From positions 1,986,501 to 2,050,500 of the forward strand of contig NZ_CP133548.1 of assembly GCF_031198435.1 (NCBI RefSeq): DNA of 64,000 nt, read 5' to 3'. The number at the start of each line of letters is the position of its first letter. The stretch's first letter is position 1. A program made the translations under genes and the position numbers. The notes under the pieces were generated by a model, which saw only the letters and a program-made list of their open reading frames with translations, was not told the origin of the DNA and searched no databases. Of the stretch, positions 31,649-41,729 are shown in pieces. The stretch is from Pleionea litopenaei (GTDB taxonomy: Bacteria; Pseudomonadota; Gammaproteobacteria; Enterobacterales; Kangiellaceae).

Positions 31649-32446
31649 CTAAGCTGCCACGTTAGTCGACTCGAATATCTTGTCTGCCGAAGCTGCGACG
31701 AATCCTCGGTATTGTTGATTCGTACCGGGAATATTAAATCGCTCAGCAAACTCATAAAAACAGCTACGAATTTTTAGCGGCTGATCGGAAAACTTCCAGT
31801 TTACAAAGTTAGCCATTGTTGAACTCTGTTTCAACGATACCTCTTCTGAGCCCTTTACTTCACCACCGCTTTGGTTCAATGAAAAGTCATGCGACTTAAC
31901 AAATTGATTAACGTCTTCAAGCGTACTCAAGTGAGTTAAATGGTTAACAGAAACCGTAAAGTGGTTTGCTCTTAACCCAAAGGTTGCAAGCCATGCCGCA
32001 TATTCACTATGTTTTAATAAGGTCTCATACTCATTTGAAGAGATGGTTCGCCAAGGTAACATTGGTAAAGAGATACCATCCTTTGCGATCACTTTATCGG
32101 CTTCCGCGATCAAATCTTCACAGATGTCGATCACTTCTTTAGGCATTTGCTCGAGTAATAATTCACTAACAAATATTTTAGGAGCATCTAGATCACTTTT
32201 AATTTCGAAATGATAAGCTCTCAATTTCTTTTCTTCGAAATGGTACTCATCAACGGCTTCATAATTGAACTGAGCCAAATAATCCTTTATTGCTTCTAAA
32301 GACAGAGCGCCTTTATTAAACGTTCTCAAAGCAATGTGATCATTTACTATGGTTTCACCGTTTTTGGCAAAAAGATCATGTATTCTTTTCGCATCTGGCG
32401 TTAACGTTAAATAATCATCCCATAAGTCTTGTAACAGCTTGTGCAT
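31649..32446 (-). CDS. DUF1338 family protein, possible 2-oxoadipate dioxygenase-like (265 aa)
   Basis: This matches the short DUF1338 group: ITNDHIALRTF-like segment (VNDHIALRTFNKGALSLEAI), YHFEEKKLRAYHFE and LRANHFTVSVNHLTHLSTLE. Larger members (YdcJ/HglS) convert 2-oxoadipate to 2-hydroxyglutarate using a VOC-like metal site of His, His and Glu. The His residues here fit such a site, but the substrate is unproven for the short form. I chose the ATG at 32444-32446, which has GGAG upstream. It is transcribed toward the smpB-LysM unit and is monocistronic. Confidence 0.8.
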   Translation of the reverse strand: MHKLLQDLWDDYLTLTPDAKRIHDLFAKNGETIVNDHIALRTFNKGALSLEAIKDYLAQFNYEAVDEYHFEEKKLRAYHFEIKSDLDAPKIFVSELLLEQMPKEVIDICEDLIAEADKVIAKDGISLPMLPWRTISSNEYETLLKHSEYAAWLATFGLRANHFTVSVNHLTHLSTLEDVNQFVKSHDFSLNQSGGEVKGSEEVSLKQSSTMANFVNWKFSDQPLKIRSCFYEFAERFNIPGTNQQYRGFVAASADKIFESTNVAA

Positions 32447-32545
32447 AAATACTCCAAACATCATTTATTGCAGCGCACAATATAATCAATTCGCCAATAT
32501 CTCGCAACCGTTAAACTGTTAAGTACTTGGTATTTTTAACAAACA

Positions 32546-32574
32546 TAAAAAAAGCCGGTGCAAAGACCGGCTTT
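32546..32574 (-). terminator. Terminator of the alpha ribosomal operon
   Basis: The stem AAAGCCGGT/ACCGGCTTT is followed on the - strand by a T7 run, 18 bp after the rplQ stop. Confidence 0.92.
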
Positions 32575-32591
32575 AAAAATAAGAATTTGAA

Positions 32592-32999
32592 TTACTCTTC
32601 AGTTTCTTCAACTTCTTCTACAATATCTTCTTCTTCGATTTCTGGACGGTCTACTAATTCAACAATCGCCATTGGAGCATTGTCACCAGTACGGAAACCT
32701 GCTTTGATGATACGTAAGTAACCACCAGGACGATCTTGATAACGAGGACCTAATTCTTCGAATAAAATACCAACCGCTTCTTTAGAACGAGTTCTAGAGA
32801 AAGCTAAACGACGATTAGCTACAGAATCTGTTTTCGCTAAAGTAATTAACGGCTCAGCAACTCGACGTAACTCTTTTGCTTTTGGCAAAGTCGTTTTAAT
32901 CACTTGATGCTTGAACAAAGAAACAGACATGTTACGGAACATGGCTTGACGATGTGAACTGTTACGGTTCAACTGACGTCCACTTTTGCGATGACGCAT
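32592..32999 (-). CDS. rplQ: Ribosomal protein L17 (135 aa)
   Basis: L17 is a large-subunit protein near the exit tunnel. It begins [20 protein letters not shown], the invariant L17 start, and includes [18 protein letters not shown]. The C-terminus is extended by a strongly acidic tail ([16 protein letters not shown]) beyond the E. coli core. It is the last gene of the alpha operon. A 114-bp gap separates it from rpoA, with a strong hairpin inside. Confidence 0.97.
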   Translation of the reverse strand: MRHRKSGRQLNRNSSHRQAMFRNMSVSLFKHQVIKTTLPKAKELRRVAEPLITLAKTDSVANRRLAFSRTRSKEAVGILFEELGPRYQDRPGGYLRIIKAGFRTGDNAPMAIVELVDRPEIEEEDIVEEVEETEE

Positions 33000-33068
33000 G
33001 GTAAATACCTCTTGAATTTAAGCAGCCTGCTATAGTACTGCCTTTATTTTGTTTCTCTTATATAACAA

Positions 33069-33098
33069 AATCACCGACCCTTGGGTCGGTGATTTCTA
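33069..33098. other. Strong hairpin between rpoA and rplQ
   Basis: AATCACCGACCC and GGGTCGGTGATT pair perfectly over 12 bp with a TT loop. On the - strand it is followed by TTGTTATAT rather than a pure T-run. It may partly terminate transcription or protect the 3' end of the upstream message. Confidence 0.6.
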
Positions 33099-33113
33099 TT
33101 CGATTAACTCGAA

Positions 33114-34097
33114 TTATTTGTCGTCTAGTAAACTCGCTGGAGGCCAGTTTTCTAAACGCATGCCTAGTGATAAACCACGAGAAGCAAGAACGTCTTTAAT
33201 CTCAGTTAATGACTTCTTACCTAAGTTCGGGGTTTTAAGCAATTCAACTTCAGTACGCTGGATTAAGTCTCCAATGTAATGAATATTTTCTGTCTTCAAA
33301 CAGTTCGCTGAACGAACAGTTAACTCTAAATCGTCAACTGGACGCAACAAGATAGGATCGATTTCTGGCTCTCGACTTTCTGGCTCAGACTCTTTCTCAT
33401 CTTTTAAATCTACGAAAGCAGCTAATTGCTCTTGAAGAATAGTTGCACTTCGACGAATCGCTTCTTCTGGATCAATCGTTCCATTAGTTTCGATTTCAAG
33501 TACTAACTTATCAAGGTTAGTTCGCTGCTCAACACGAGCTGCTTCTACAACGTAAGAAACTCGTCTTACTGGACTGAATGAAGCGTCAACTTGTAAACGA
33601 CCAATTGGCGCATCTTCTTCAGCACTGTGACGGTTTGCAGCTGACTCATATCCGCGTCCTTTCGCTACTTTAATATTCATAGCGATCGAACCGTTTTTGG
33701 TCAATGTTGCAATTTTGTGTTCAGGATTGATGATTTCAACACCTGATAACCCTGCAATATCTGCAGCGGTGACGTCTCCTTCACCACTTTTTTGCAAAGT
33801 CAAAATAGCTTCGTCTTTGTCTTCCAAACTCACTGCTAAGCCTTTTAGGTTTAACAGGATTTCGATGACGTCTTCTTGCACACCCTCAATGGTGGTGTAT
33901 TCGTGAAGCACGCCGTCGATCTCTACTTCTACTACTGCTGCGCCTGGCATTGACGAAAGCAAAATACGACGCAAAGAGTTGCCCAAAGTATGACCAAAAC
34001 CGCGCTCAAATGGTTCTAAAACCACTTTCGCGCGATTGTCATTAATCTGCTCAACTTTTATTTGTCGTGGTGTCAAAAATTCGTTGACATTACCCAT
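33114..34097 (-). CDS. rpoA: RNA polymerase alpha subunit (327 aa)
   Basis: RpoA dimerises to nucleate RNA polymerase assembly, and its C-terminal domain contacts UP elements and activators. The N-terminal domain shows [20 protein letters not shown] and the beta-contact region. The C-terminal domain includes [20 protein letters not shown] and [19 protein letters not shown]. Length is close to the E. coli 329 aa. It lies 31 bp downstream of rpsD in the alpha operon, as in most bacteria. Confidence 0.98.
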   Translation of the reverse strand: MGNVNEFLTPRQIKVEQINDNRAKVVLEPFERGFGHTLGNSLRRILLSSMPGAAVVEVEIDGVLHEYTTIEGVQEDVIEILLNLKGLAVSLEDKDEAILTLQKSGEGDVTAADIAGLSGVEIINPEHKIATLTKNGSIAMNIKVAKGRGYESAANRHSAEEDAPIGRLQVDASFSPVRRVSYVVEAARVEQRTNLDKLVLEIETNGTIDPEEAIRRSATILQEQLAAFVDLKDEKESEPESREPEIDPILLRPVDDLELTVRSANCLKTENIHYIGDLIQRTEVELLKTPNLGKKSLTEIKDVLASRGLSLGMRLENWPPASLLDDK

Positions 34098-34128
34098 ACA
34101 AATCCTGTCCTCTTTAAAGAATTAGGCT

Positions 34129-34749
34129 TTACTTGGAGTACAGCTCCACAATCAGATTTTCGTTGATTTCTGAAGGTAAGTCACTGCGCTCAGGAACGCT
34201 TTTAAATGTGCCTTCCATTTTCGTCTCATCAACTTCAACCCAGGTAGGCTTGTCTCTTTGAGCAGCTAATTCTAAAGCAGCTTTAATTCGAGCCTGCCCT
34301 TTAGACTTCTCACGAATAGTGATTACGTCTTCAGGTTTAACTTGGTAAGACGGAATGTTTACTACCACTCCATTAACCATCAACGATTTGTGGCTGACTA
34401 ATTGACGTGCTTCAGCGCGAGTTGCCCCAAATCCCATGCGATAAACTACGTTATCAAGACGAGATTCTAATAGTTGCAACAAGTTTTCGCCAGTAGCGCC
34501 TTTCAGACGTGCCGCTTGCTTGTAGTAGTTACGGAATTGCTTTTCTAACACACCGTAAATACGACGTACTTTTTGTTTTTCACGTAACTGCACACCGTAA
34601 TCAGACAAACGTGGGCGCTTAGCTCCATGTTGTCCAGGTGTTTGGTCGATCTTACATTTGCTTTCAATTGCTCGAACGCCGCTTTTCAGCATCAAATCTG
34701 TGCCTTCACGACGTGCAAGTTTTAACTTAGGACCACGATATCTAGCCAT
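34129..34749 (-). CDS. rpsD: Ribosomal protein S4 (206 aa)
   Basis: S4 is a primary 16S rRNA binder and small-subunit assembly factor. In E. coli it also represses the alpha operon translationally. It begins [20 protein letters not shown]. The S4 RNA-binding domain ([20 protein letters not shown] followed by [14 protein letters not shown]) is complete. There is no N-terminal zinc cluster. It is the third gene of the alpha operon, 19 bp after rpsK. Confidence 0.97.
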   Translation of the reverse strand: MARYRGPKLKLARREGTDLMLKSGVRAIESKCKIDQTPGQHGAKRPRLSDYGVQLREKQKVRRIYGVLEKQFRNYYKQAARLKGATGENLLQLLESRLDNVVYRMGFGATRAEARQLVSHKSLMVNGVVVNIPSYQVKPEDVITIREKSKGQARIKAALELAAQRDKPTWVEVDETKMEGTFKSVPERSDLPSEINENLIVELYSK

Positions 34750-34768
34750 CTTTCGTCTCCGTTAGTAA

Positions 34769-35158
34769 TTACACGCGTCGCTTTTTAGGCGGACGACAAC
34801 CATTGTGCGGAATTGGGGTAACATCAGTGATGTTAGTAATCTTGAAACCAGCTGCGCCAAAGGCACGAACTGCTGATTCGCGACCTGGTCCAGGACCTTT
34901 CACGAATACTTCAAGATTTTTCATTCCCATTTCTTTGATCATAGTCGCGACTCGGTCAGCGGCTACTTGCGCAGCAAAGGGTGTAGATTTACGAGAACCA
35001 CGGAAACCAGAACCGCCTGCAGTTGCCCAAGCTAGAGCATTACCTTGACGATCGGTGACAGTTACAATGGTGTTATTAAATGAGGCATGGATATGAGCCA
35101 TGCCATCAACTACATGCTTTTTGACCTTTTTACGGGCCTTAGTAGGTGTCTTAGCCAT
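34769..35158 (-). CDS. rpsK: Ribosomal protein S11 (129 aa)
   Basis: S11 forms part of the platform of the small subunit near the mRNA exit. Landmarks are [40 protein letters not shown] and the C-terminal [17 protein letters not shown]. Length matches E. coli (129 aa). It lies 16 bp from rpsM and 19 bp from rpsD in the alpha operon. Confidence 0.97.
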   Translation of the reverse strand: MAKTPTKARKKVKKHVVDGMAHIHASFNNTIVTVTDRQGNALAWATAGGSGFRGSRKSTPFAAQVAADRVATMIKEMGMKNLEVFVKGPGPGRESAVRAFGAAGFKITNITDVTPIPHNGCRPPKKRRV

Positions 35159-35174
35159 AATTCAAATCCTAGCG

Positions 35175-35531
35175 TTAGTTTTTAATAGGCTTACGAGGGC
35201 CTTTACGAGTACGCGCATTAGTCTTAGTACGTTGACCACGCACTGGAAGACCACGACGATGACGAATACCACGGAAACAACCAAGGTCCATCAAACGTTT
35301 AATGTTCATACTCACTTCTCGACGTAAGTCACCTTCTACAGTGAACTTGGCCACTTCTGAACGCAAAGTTTCAATTTGGGCTTCGTCAAGATCTTTAATT
35401 TTAACACTAGGCTCGATTCCCGCGGCTTCACAAATTTTCAAAGCGCGTGGGCGGCCGACACCGTAAATTGCCGTTAAGGCAACTTCAGCATGCTTATGTA
35501 CAGGAATGTTAATGCCAGCTATACGGGCCAT
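35175..35531 (-). CDS. rpsM: Ribosomal protein S13 (118 aa)
   Basis: S13 is in the small-subunit head and contacts the P-site tRNA and L5. It begins [20 protein letters not shown]. The middle shows the helix-hairpin-helix ([16 protein letters not shown]), and the C-terminal basic tail ([18 protein letters not shown]) reaches the decoding centre. It is the first gene of the alpha operon, preceded by its own candidate promoter. Confidence 0.97.
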   Translation of the reverse strand: MARIAGINIPVHKHAEVALTAIYGVGRPRALKICEAAGIEPSVKIKDLDEAQIETLRSEVAKFTVEGDLRREVSMNIKRLMDLGCFRGIRHRRGLPVRGQRTKTNARTRKGPRKPIKN

Positions 35532-35584
35532 TTAATCAAACTCCACTTAATTTAATCGGCTAAACCTAGCCAAAAAGGCGCAAT

Positions 35585-35613
35585 AGGATAGCCATAAAAC
35601 GGGTATATATCAA
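35585..35613 (-). promoter_or_regulatory. Candidate alpha operon promoter
   Basis: On the - strand TTGATA (35608-35613) and TATCCT (35585-35590) are 17 bases apart, 54 bp upstream of rpsM. E. coli also starts the alpha operon here. Confidence 0.6.
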
Positions 35614-35636
35614 CCAGTTTTTAATTTAACTTACGA

Positions 35637-35750
35637 TTAACCCTGACGCTGCTTGTGTCGTGGGTCTTCACAAATAACCCGAACACTACCATGACGACGG
35701 ATTACTTTGCAGTTACGGCAAATCTTTTTTACCGAAGCACGAACTTTCAT
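35637..35750 (-). CDS. rpmJ: Ribosomal protein L36 (37 aa)
   Basis: A 37-codon frame starts [20 protein letters not shown] and ends [11 protein letters not shown]. The Cys-X2-Cys, Cys and His ligands make this the zinc-binding form of L36. The location between secY and rpsM is the usual one at the end of the spc operon. It is 36 bp downstream of secY. It is easily missed because of its size. Confidence 0.97.
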   Translation of the reverse strand: MKVRASVKKICRNCKVIRRHGSVRVICEDPRHKQRQG

Positions 35751-35786
35751 AACCTACTCCAAAAGTCTCTCGCTTACCGCGATTCG

Positions 35787-37121
35787 TTACCGAATCTGAC
35801 CGGCAGCGCCATAATTCTTAAAATTCGCCTTTTTCAAAACTGACTCGTAGTTTCTAGACATCAAATGGCTTTGTACTTGCGCCATAAAGTCCATAACAAC
35901 AACAACGATAATCAGCAATGAGGTACCACCGAAGTAGAAAGGCACCTGAGTAAACAAGATTAGAAACTCTGGTAACAAGCACACGATAGTTACATAAAGT
36001 GCACCCGCCAAAGTAAGCCGCGTCATAACCTTGTCAATGTATTTGGAGGTTTGCTCACCAGGACGAATTCCAGGAATAAACGCTCCAGACTTCTTCAGAT
36101 TATCTGCTGTCTCACGAGGGTTCATGGTCAAAGCAGTGTAGAAGAAGCAGAAGAATATAATGCCTACCGCGTAGAGTAGAATGTACAAGGGATTACCTGG
36201 TTGCAATTGAGCAGAGATGTCACGCAACCAACCCAAGCTTTCATTTCCCTGGCCGATCCATTGCAAGATAGAGCCTGGGAACATGATGATTGCTGTTGCA
36301 AAGATAGCTGGAATAACGCCTGCCATGTTCACCTTTAATGGCAAATGGCTACTTTGCGCAGCAAATACTTTTCGTCCTTGTTGACGTTTCGCATAGTTAA
36401 CAACGATACGACGTTGACCACGCTCAACCCACACAACAAAGAACGTAACAATGATAATTAACGCAGCGATACCCATTAACGCTAAGGTATGGATTTCACC
36501 TTTGTAAGCTTGGTCGAAAGTCGTTCCGATAGCACTTGGAAGACCGGCGACGATGCCTGCGAAAATCAACATTGAAATACCGTTACCAATACCTCGTTCG
36601 GTTATTTGCTCACCTAACCACATCAAGAACATGGTGCCAGTAACCAAAGAAACGACCGCACCAAAATAGAATGCGAAACCAGGGTTAGCCACGATGCCAG
36701 GCAGCATATTTGGTAAGTTCATAGAAATACCAATTGCTTGCACTGTCGCTAAGGCTAATGTTAGATAACGAGTGTATTGATTAAGCTTACGACGTCCAGC
36801 TTCGCCTTCTTTCTTGAGCTGTTTCATGCGGTCATCTACAAAGCCCATGATTTGTATAATAATCGAGGCAGAGATGTAGGGCATAATCCCTAACGCAAAA
36901 ACACTGGCTCTTTCTAATGCACCACCAGAAAACATATTGAACATTGCCAATAAGTTACCTGATTGTTGTTCTAGCATTTGCTGCAAAACACTTGAGTCAA
37001 TGCCAGGAACCGGTACGAAAGAACCAATACGAAACACAATAAGAGCGCCGAGCAAAAACAGCAAACGCTGTTTTAGCTCGGACATTCCGCTATTGCTTGA
37101 GAGAGCAGGACCTTTGGCCAT
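35787..37121 (-). CDS. secY: Protein translocase subunit SecY (444 aa)
   Basis: SecY is the channel of the Sec translocon in the inner membrane. Ten hydrophobic helices are evident. The plug and lateral-gate region follows [20 protein letters not shown], and cytoplasmic loop motifs include [20 protein letters not shown] and [20 protein letters not shown]. Length matches E. coli SecY (443 aa). It overlaps the rplO stop by one base (TAATG), indicating translational coupling. In the spc operon it follows rplO and precedes rpmJ. Confidence 0.97.
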   Translation of the reverse strand: MAKGPALSSNSGMSELKQRLLFLLGALIVFRIGSFVPVPGIDSSVLQQMLEQQSGNLLAMFNMFSGGALERASVFALGIMPYISASIIIQIMGFVDDRMKQLKKEGEAGRRKLNQYTRYLTLALATVQAIGISMNLPNMLPGIVANPGFAFYFGAVVSLVTGTMFLMWLGEQITERGIGNGISMLIFAGIVAGLPSAIGTTFDQAYKGEIHTLALMGIAALIIIVTFFVVWVERGQRRIVVNYAKRQQGRKVFAAQSSHLPLKVNMAGVIPAIFATAIIMFPGSILQWIGQGNESLGWLRDISAQLQPGNPLYILLYAVGIIFFCFFYTALTMNPRETADNLKKSGAFIPGIRPGEQTSKYIDKVMTRLTLAGALYVTIVCLLPEFLILFTQVPFYFGGTSLLIIVVVVMDFMAQVQSHLMSRNYESVLKKANFKNYGAAGQIR

Positions 37122-37558
37122 TAGCTTTCAACCTTTCCGCCTGCAGCTTCGATGGCTTCCTTTGCACCTTTAGATACACGGATACCAGCCGCTACAGTAA
37201 CAGATTTTTTAATTTCACCAGACAGCATTACTTTCACGTTTTCGATGCTGTTATTGATTACGCCAGCCGCTTTCAAGCTCAACATATCAACAACTTCACC
37301 TTCAACTTTGTTCAGCTCAGAAAGACGAACTTCTGCTGACACCAAAGATTTACGAGAAGTAAAACCGAACTTTGGTAGACGTTGTTTCAAAGGCATTTGA
37401 CCGCCTTCAAAACCTGCCTTAACTTTACCGCCAGAGCGCGACTTCAAACCTTTATGACCACGACCACCGGTTTTACCTAAAGTACTACCGATACCACGAC
37501 CAACACGTTTGCGAGATTTTTTCGCGCCGTCAGCTGGGCTAAGAGTATTTAATCGCAT
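37121..37558 (-). CDS. rplO: Ribosomal protein L15 (145 aa)
   Basis: L15 is a late-assembly large-subunit protein. The N-terminal basic extension [20 protein letters not shown] is followed by [20 protein letters not shown], which threads into 23S rRNA. The globular C-terminal domain ends [15 protein letters not shown]. Length is typical. It is coupled to secY by a one-base overlap and lies one base downstream of rpmD. Confidence 0.97.
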   Translation of the reverse strand: MRLNTLSPADGAKKSRKRVGRGIGSTLGKTGGRGHKGLKSRSGGKVKAGFEGGQMPLKQRLPKFGFTSRKSLVSAEVRLSELNKVEGEVVDMLSLKAAGVINNSIENVKVMLSGEIKKSVTVAAGIRVSKGAKEAIEAAGGKVES

Positions 37559-37559
37559 T

Positions 37560-37742
37560 TTAGTCCTCCACGCTTACCATGTAGTAGACCTTATTTGCCA
37601 TACCGCGATTTTCTGGAGTATCCAAAACTTCAACAGTGTGGCCGATCTTGCGTAAACCCAAGCCTGCTAAACACGCTTTATGCGCCTTTAAGCGGCCAAT
37701 GCTAGAACGCGTTTGCGTTACTTTAAATGTTTTATTCGCCAT
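37560..37742 (-). CDS. rpmD: Ribosomal protein L30 (60 aa)
   Basis: L30 is a small large-subunit protein with a ferredoxin-like fold. The sequence [20 protein letters not shown] followed by [15 protein letters not shown] is the whole family signature. Length is near the E. coli 59 aa. It lies four bases after rpsE and one base before rplO in the spc operon. Confidence 0.96.
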   Translation of the reverse strand: MANKTFKVTQTRSSIGRLKAHKACLAGLGLRKIGHTVEVLDTPENRGMANKVYYMVSVED

Positions 37743-37746
37743 GACA

Positions 37747-38256
37747 CTACTCCAGAATATCTTCTACAGTTTTGCCACGCTTAGCGGCGACCGACTCTGG
37801 AGTAGCCATGTTCGCTAAACCTTTGATTGTCGCGCGGACAATGTTAATCGGATTAGTAGAACCGTTACTCTTTGCCAGTACATTCTGTACACCAAGTACT
37901 TCGAATACAGCACGCATCGCACCACCGGCAATAATACCAGTACCTTCAGATGCAGGCTGCATGAACACTTTAGAGGCACCGTGAGCAGCATTTATAGGAT
38001 GCTGTAACGTGTGTCCGTCTTTTAGTTCGACCTGGACCATATTGCGACGAGCTTGCTCCATCGCCTTTTGAATCGCTGCTGGAACTTCGCGGGCTTTACC
38101 GCGACCAAAGCCAACCTTACCTTTACCATCGCCGACAACAGTTAAAGCGGTGAAAGAGAAAATACGACCACCTTTAACCACTTTGGCGACACGGTTAACG
38201 TTGACTAATTTTTCCACCAGACCTTCGGTGTTGTTCACTTCTTGTCTAGCCATCAT
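37747..38256 (-). CDS. rpsE: Ribosomal protein S5 (169 aa)
   Basis: S5 helps decoding fidelity and mRNA unwinding at the entry channel. The N-terminal double-stranded RNA-binding domain has [20 protein letters not shown] and the loop [20 protein letters not shown]. The C-terminal domain has [20 protein letters not shown]. Residues of the 20-28 loop, where spectinomycin resistance mutations occur, look wild type ([10 protein letters not shown]). It lies between rplR and rpmD. Confidence 0.97.
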   Translation of the reverse strand: MMARQEVNNTEGLVEKLVNVNRVAKVVKGGRIFSFTALTVVGDGKGKVGFGRGKAREVPAAIQKAMEQARRNMVQVELKDGHTLQHPINAAHGASKVFMQPASEGTGIIAGGAMRAVFEVLGVQNVLAKSNGSTNPINIVRATIKGLANMATPESVAAKRGKTVEDILE

Positions 38257-38263
38257 TCAACCC

Positions 38264-38617
38264 TTAAAACTGGAGACCTTTCTCTCGAGCCGCATCCGCC
38301 AATGCTTTAACTCGACCATGGTATTTAAAACCGGAACGATCAAACGCAACATTCAATACGCCAGCTTCTAGTGCTCTTTCAGCAACTAAATTACCGACTT
38401 TCTTCGCTGCATCAACGTTTCCAGTACTTTTAAGTTCGCTTTTAACTGCTTTCTCAAGTGATGAGGCAGCAGCCAAAACACGTCCATCTTCTGCAGAAAT
38501 TACTTGAGCGTAAATATGCTGAGCAGTACGGTTGACTACTAAGCGGTTTACACCAAGCTCTTTCATGTGATAGCGCCCAGAAGCGGCGCGACGAATTCTT
38601 GCTTGCTTCTTACTCAT
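38264..38617 (-). CDS. rplR: Ribosomal protein L18 (117 aa)
   Basis: L18 binds 5S rRNA together with L5 and L25. It begins with the basic [20 protein letters not shown]. The family core [19 protein letters not shown] and the conserved ending [20 protein letters not shown] (then EKGLQF) are present. Length equals the E. coli protein. It lies seven bases upstream of rpsE and nine downstream of rplF. Confidence 0.97.
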   Translation of the reverse strand: MSKKQARIRRAASGRYHMKELGVNRLVVNRTAQHIYAQVISAEDGRVLAAASSLEKAVKSELKSTGNVDAAKKVGNLVAERALEAGVLNVAFDRSGFKYHGRVKALADAAREKGLQF

Positions 38618-38626
38618 GACGACGCC

Positions 38627-39160
38627 CTACTTTTTCTTCGCTTCTTTACGACGAATATGCTCATCAGCATAACGAACACCTTTACCTTTATAAGGCTCTG
38701 GCGGACGATACGCGCGAATATTCGCTGCAACTTGACCGACTAATTGCTTGTCGGCGCCCTTGACAACTACGTCAGTATTTGACGGAGTTTCAACAGTAAT
38801 ACCCTCTGGTACTTCGTAATCAACAGGATGCGAAAAACCTAGGGTCAGGCTTAATGTTTTACCTTTTGCTTGCGCACGGTAACCAACACCAACCAGCTGC
38901 AATTTCTTCTCAAAGCCGTCGCTTACACCGATAACCATGCCGTTAATTAAAGAACGCATAGTTCCAGCAAATGCACTTGCATTAGCAACACCTTCGCGAG
39001 GAGCAAAAGTTAGTAGGTTGTCATCTTGTTTAACTTCAACAGCATCGTGTACTGTTCTTTTTAACTCACCTTTACTGCCTTTGACAGTAACTTCTTGACC
39101 ACTGATAGTTACAGTGACACCAGAAGGGATAGTTACAGGATTTTTAGCTACTCGAGACAT
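38627..39160 (-). CDS. rplF: Ribosomal protein L6 (177 aa)
   Basis: L6 sits near the factor-binding centre of the large subunit. Two tandem L6 domains are seen: [20 protein letters not shown] with [12 protein letters not shown], and [20 protein letters not shown] with [20 protein letters not shown]. The ending [20 protein letters not shown] is the typical signature. Length equals E. coli. It is nine bases upstream of rplR. Confidence 0.97.
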   Translation of the reverse strand: MSRVAKNPVTIPSGVTVTISGQEVTVKGSKGELKRTVHDAVEVKQDDNLLTFAPREGVANASAFAGTMRSLINGMVIGVSDGFEKKLQLVGVGYRAQAKGKTLSLTLGFSHPVDYEVPEGITVETPSNTDVVVKGADKQLVGQVAANIRAYRPPEPYKGKGVRYADEHIRRKEAKKK

Positions 39161-39171
39161 GATACTACTCC

Positions 39172-39570
39172 TTAACTTACGGTGCAGATCACTTCACCAC
39201 CGAAACCGGCAGCGCGTGCAGCTTTATCTGTCATTACACCTTTAGAAGTAGAGATGATTGCGATACCAAGACCGCCTTCCACTTTAGGAAGCTCATCTAC
39301 TTTCTTATAAATGCGTAAACCTGGACGACTAACTCGCTTCAAGACGTCGATAACTGGACGACCTTGATAGTACTTTAACTGTACTGACAAAGTGCGCTTG
39401 TTACCTTCTTCTTCTGAAACAGAGTAGTCAAGGATATAACCTTCTTCTTTAAGCACGTTACAAACGTTAACTTTTTGCTTAGAAGACGGCATATTTACTG
39501 ATTTTTTGCCTGCCATTTGACCGTTACGAACACGGGTCAATAAATCGGCAATTGGATCTTGCAAACTCAT
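39172..39570 (-). CDS. rpsH: Ribosomal protein S8 (132 aa)
   Basis: S8 binds the central domain of 16S rRNA and in E. coli represses the spc operon by binding the L5 message region. It starts [20 protein letters not shown]. The C-terminal RNA-binding motif [20 protein letters not shown] is intact. It is two residues longer than E. coli S8. It lies 17 bp after rpsN and 11 bp before rplF. Confidence 0.97.
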   Translation of the reverse strand: MSLQDPIADLLTRVRNGQMAGKKSVNMPSSKQKVNVCNVLKEEGYILDYSVSEEEGNKRTLSVQLKYYQGRPVIDVLKRVSRPGLRIYKKVDELPKVEGGLGIAIISTSKGVMTDKAARAAGFGGEVICTVS

Positions 39571-39587
39571 GACGATTCTCCCAAGAA

Positions 39588-39893
39588 TTACCAGCTAGCT
39601 TTAACCAAGCCTGGAACATCGCCTTTCATTGCATGCTCACGTAATTTGTTACGGCACAAGCCGAACTTACGTAAGTAGCCATGAGGACGCCCAGTAACTC
39701 GGCATCGATTGTGTTGACGTACAGGACTCGCATTACGAGGCAACTTTTGTAATTGAAGTTGCGCTTCCCATTTCTCGTCTTCACTAGCTTTGGGATCACG
39801 GATAATCGCTTTTAACTCTGCACGTTTTTCAGCGTATTTCGCAACGGTGCGAGCACGCTTTTTCTCGCGCTGAATCATTGATACTTTAGCCAT
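39588..39893 (-). CDS. rpsN: Ribosomal protein S14, zinc-independent form (101 aa)
   Basis: S14 is a head protein of the small subunit. At 101 aa, with [20 protein letters not shown] but without the paired CXXC motifs, it is the long, zinc-free type usual in Gammaproteobacteria. It begins [20 protein letters not shown]. It lies ten bases after rplE and 17 before rpsH in the spc operon. Confidence 0.97.
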   Translation of the reverse strand: MAKVSMIQREKKRARTVAKYAEKRAELKAIIRDPKASEDEKWEAQLQLQKLPRNASPVRQHNRCRVTGRPHGYLRKFGLCRNKLREHAMKGDVPGLVKASW

Positions 39894-39903
39894 TTCTCGT
39901 TCC

Positions 39904-40443
39904 TTAACTCTTTAAAGGGAAGTTAAAGGCGTCTAATAACGCTCGAGCTTCTTCGTTAGATTCCGCAGTGGTTGTGATAGTAATATCTAAACCACGCACT
40001 TTATCGACTTTATCGTAGTCGATTTCTGGGAATACGATTTGCTCTTTAATTCCTAAAGAGTAGTTTCCACGTCCGTCAAATGACTTAGGGTTCAAGCCAC
40101 GGAAGTCACGGATACGAGGAATAGCAATAGAAATCAATCGCTCGAAGAATTCCCACATTTTTTCGCCACGCAATGTTACTTTACATCCAATGGGATATCC
40201 TTCACGGATTTTAAAACCTGCAACAGACTTTCGAGCTCGGGTAACTACCGGCTTTTGGCCTGAGATTGCGGTCATATCGCTCATTGCATGTTCGATAACT
40301 TTCTTGTCGCCAACCGCTTCACCCAGACCCATGTTCAATGTGATCTTTGTAATGCGTGGGACTTGCATGACAGATTTGTAGTCGAACTTCTCTTGAAGTT
40401 GCTTGACTACATTGTCTTTGTATAAGTCGTGCAGTTTCGCCAT
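39904..40443 (-). CDS. rplE: Ribosomal protein L5 (179 aa)
   Basis: L5 binds 5S rRNA in the central protuberance and contacts P-site tRNA. Motifs are [40 protein letters not shown] and [20 protein letters not shown]. Length equals E. coli L5. In E. coli the S8 repressor site lies at the start of this gene. I did not model it here. It lies 20 bp downstream of rplX. Confidence 0.97.
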   Translation of the reverse strand: MAKLHDLYKDNVVKQLQEKFDYKSVMQVPRITKITLNMGLGEAVGDKKVIEHAMSDMTAISGQKPVVTRARKSVAGFKIREGYPIGCKVTLRGEKMWEFFERLISIAIPRIRDFRGLNPKSFDGRGNYSLGIKEQIVFPEIDYDKVDKVRGLDITITTTAESNEEARALLDAFNFPLKS

Positions 40444-40463
40444 CTTTAATTCACCAAATTAGA

Positions 40464-40784
40464 TTAAATATCAATCTGTTCACCAGAAGACTTGAATACG
40501 CGAACTTTCGCGCCATCTTCTAGCGTTTTGATACCAACACGATCAGCCTTACCAGTAGCCGCATTGAAAATCGCAATATTTGAGATGTGAAGCGGAGCTT
40601 CTTTCTCAATAATGCCGCCTTCAATACCTGCTTGAGGATTGGCGCGCTGGTGTTTTTTCACTAAGTTCGCGCCTTCCACGATAACTTTATCGTGTTCAAC
40701 AAGAATCTTAGTGACTTTGCCACGCTGACCTTTACTTTTGCCTGCGATTACAATGACTTCATCGCCGCTTTTGATCTTACGCAT
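40464..40784 (-). CDS. rplX: Ribosomal protein L24 (106 aa)
   Basis: L24 initiates large-subunit assembly. The KOW motif is clear at the start ([20 protein letters not shown], then KVTKIL), and [20 protein letters not shown] follows. Length is as usual (E. coli 104 aa). It lies 13 bp downstream of rplN. Confidence 0.97.
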   Translation of the reverse strand: MRKIKSGDEVIVIAGKSKGQRGKVTKILVEHDKVIVEGANLVKKHQRANPQAGIEGGIIEKEAPLHISNIAIFNAATGKADRVGIKTLEDGAKVRVFKSSGEQIDI

Positions 40785-40797
40785 GCCTCAAGTCTCC

Positions 40798-41166
40798 TTA
40801 TAGCACTTCAGGAGCCAGTGATACGATCTTCATGAACTTGTCACCACGTAATTCACGAGTAACAGGTCCGAAAATACGAGTACCAATCGGCTGCAAGTTA
40901 TTGTTAAGAAGAACCGCTGCGTTACCGTCGAAACGAATAATGGAACCGTCAGGACGGCGAACACCTTTACGAGTACGCACTACAACTGCGTTCACGATGT
41001 CACCTTTCTTAACTTTTCCGCGTGGAATCGCTTCTTTCACGCTCACCTTAATTACGTCACCAATGTGGGCGTAACGTCGGTGCGATCCTCCCAAGACCTT
41101 TATACACATTACTTGACGCGCACCACTATTATCAGCCACATCAAGCATCGATTGCATCTGGATCAT
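40798..41166 (-). CDS. rplN: Ribosomal protein L14 (122 aa)
   Basis: L14 lies at the subunit interface, where the silencing factor RsfS binds. It begins [20 protein letters not shown] and has the conserved [20 protein letters not shown]. The C-terminus is [20 protein letters not shown]. It is the first gene of the spc operon, preceded by a 111-bp gap with a candidate promoter and a hairpin. Confidence 0.97.
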   Translation of the reverse strand: MIQMQSMLDVADNSGARQVMCIKVLGGSHRRYAHIGDVIKVSVKEAIPRGKVKKGDIVNAVVVRTRKGVRRPDGSIIRFDGNAAVLLNNNLQPIGTRIFGPVTRELRGDKFMKIVSLAPEVL

Positions 41167-41224
41167 CGGTTATCTCCGCATTCAACCCGCACATTTACCG
41201 ATAGTCCGGCAAAAAGGACGCGGG

Positions 41225-41253
41225 AGTATACATTAAAATTATCGTTAAGTCAC
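41225..41253 (-). promoter_or_regulatory. Candidate spc operon promoter
   Basis: On the - strand GTGACT (41248-41253) and TATACT (41225-41230) have 17-base spacing, 59 bp upstream of rplN. Its location between S17 and L14 matches the E. coli spc promoter. Confidence 0.55.
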
Positions 41254-41269
41254 AGCCTTTAGCTGTGAC
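41249..41269. terminator. Hairpin after rpsQ, possible partial terminator of the S10 operon
   Basis: GTCACAGC, a five-base loop and GCTGTGAC form a perfect 8-bp stem just after the rpsQ stop. On the - strand it is followed by TTAACGATAATTTT, a weak T-tract. It overlaps the candidate spc promoter. Confidence 0.5.
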
Positions 41270-41277
41270 TCAGTCAA

Positions 41278-41538
41278 TTAGTTTGCTTTTTCGACAATCT
41301 CAACAAGTTGCCAGGTTTTTGATTTTGAAAGAGGACGGCTCTCAACCACTCTTACAAGATCACCCATGTTGCACTCGTTGTTCTCATCATGAGCATGTAC
41401 TTTTGTAGAACGCTTAATAAATTTTCCGTACAAAGGATGCTTTACCTGGCGCTCGATTAGCACAGTGATGGTTTTATCCATCTTGTCACTCACTACTTTA
41501 CCAAGGAGAGTGCGCTTTACAGTTGCTTGCTCGCTCAT
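41278..41538 (-). CDS. rpsQ: Ribosomal protein S17 (86 aa)
   Basis: S17 is an OB-fold primary binder of 16S rRNA. The sequence [40 protein letters not shown] and [20 protein letters not shown] is typical. It is the last gene of the S10 operon and its start overlaps the rpmC stop by one base, suggesting coupled translation. Confidence 0.97.
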   Translation of the reverse strand: MSEQATVKRTLLGKVVSDKMDKTITVLIERQVKHPLYGKFIKRSTKVHAHDENNECNMGDLVRVVESRPLSKSKTWQLVEIVEKAN

Positions 41539-41729
41539 TACGAATCTGCCTTCTGGTTAAGTACAGTTTTAACACGCGCGATGTTTCGGCGTACCTGCTT
41601 CAGCTGATGAGTTTGGTTCAGCTGGCCAGTTGCATGCTGCATACGCAGATTGAACTGTTCTTTGCTTAGCTCGATTAGCTCTGCATTCAGCTCATCAACG
41701 CTTTTTTCACGTAAATCAGTTGCTTTCAT
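41538..41729 (-). CDS. rpmC: Ribosomal protein L29 (63 aa)
   Basis: L29 lies at the tunnel exit and helps dock trigger factor and SRP. The helical hairpin is [20 protein letters not shown] followed by [20 protein letters not shown]. Length equals E. coli. It overlaps rplP and rpsQ by one base at each end, a tightly coupled trio. Confidence 0.97.
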   Translation of the reverse strand: MKATDLREKSVDELNAELIELSKEQFNLRMQHATGQLNQTHQLKQVRRNIARVKTVLNQKADS

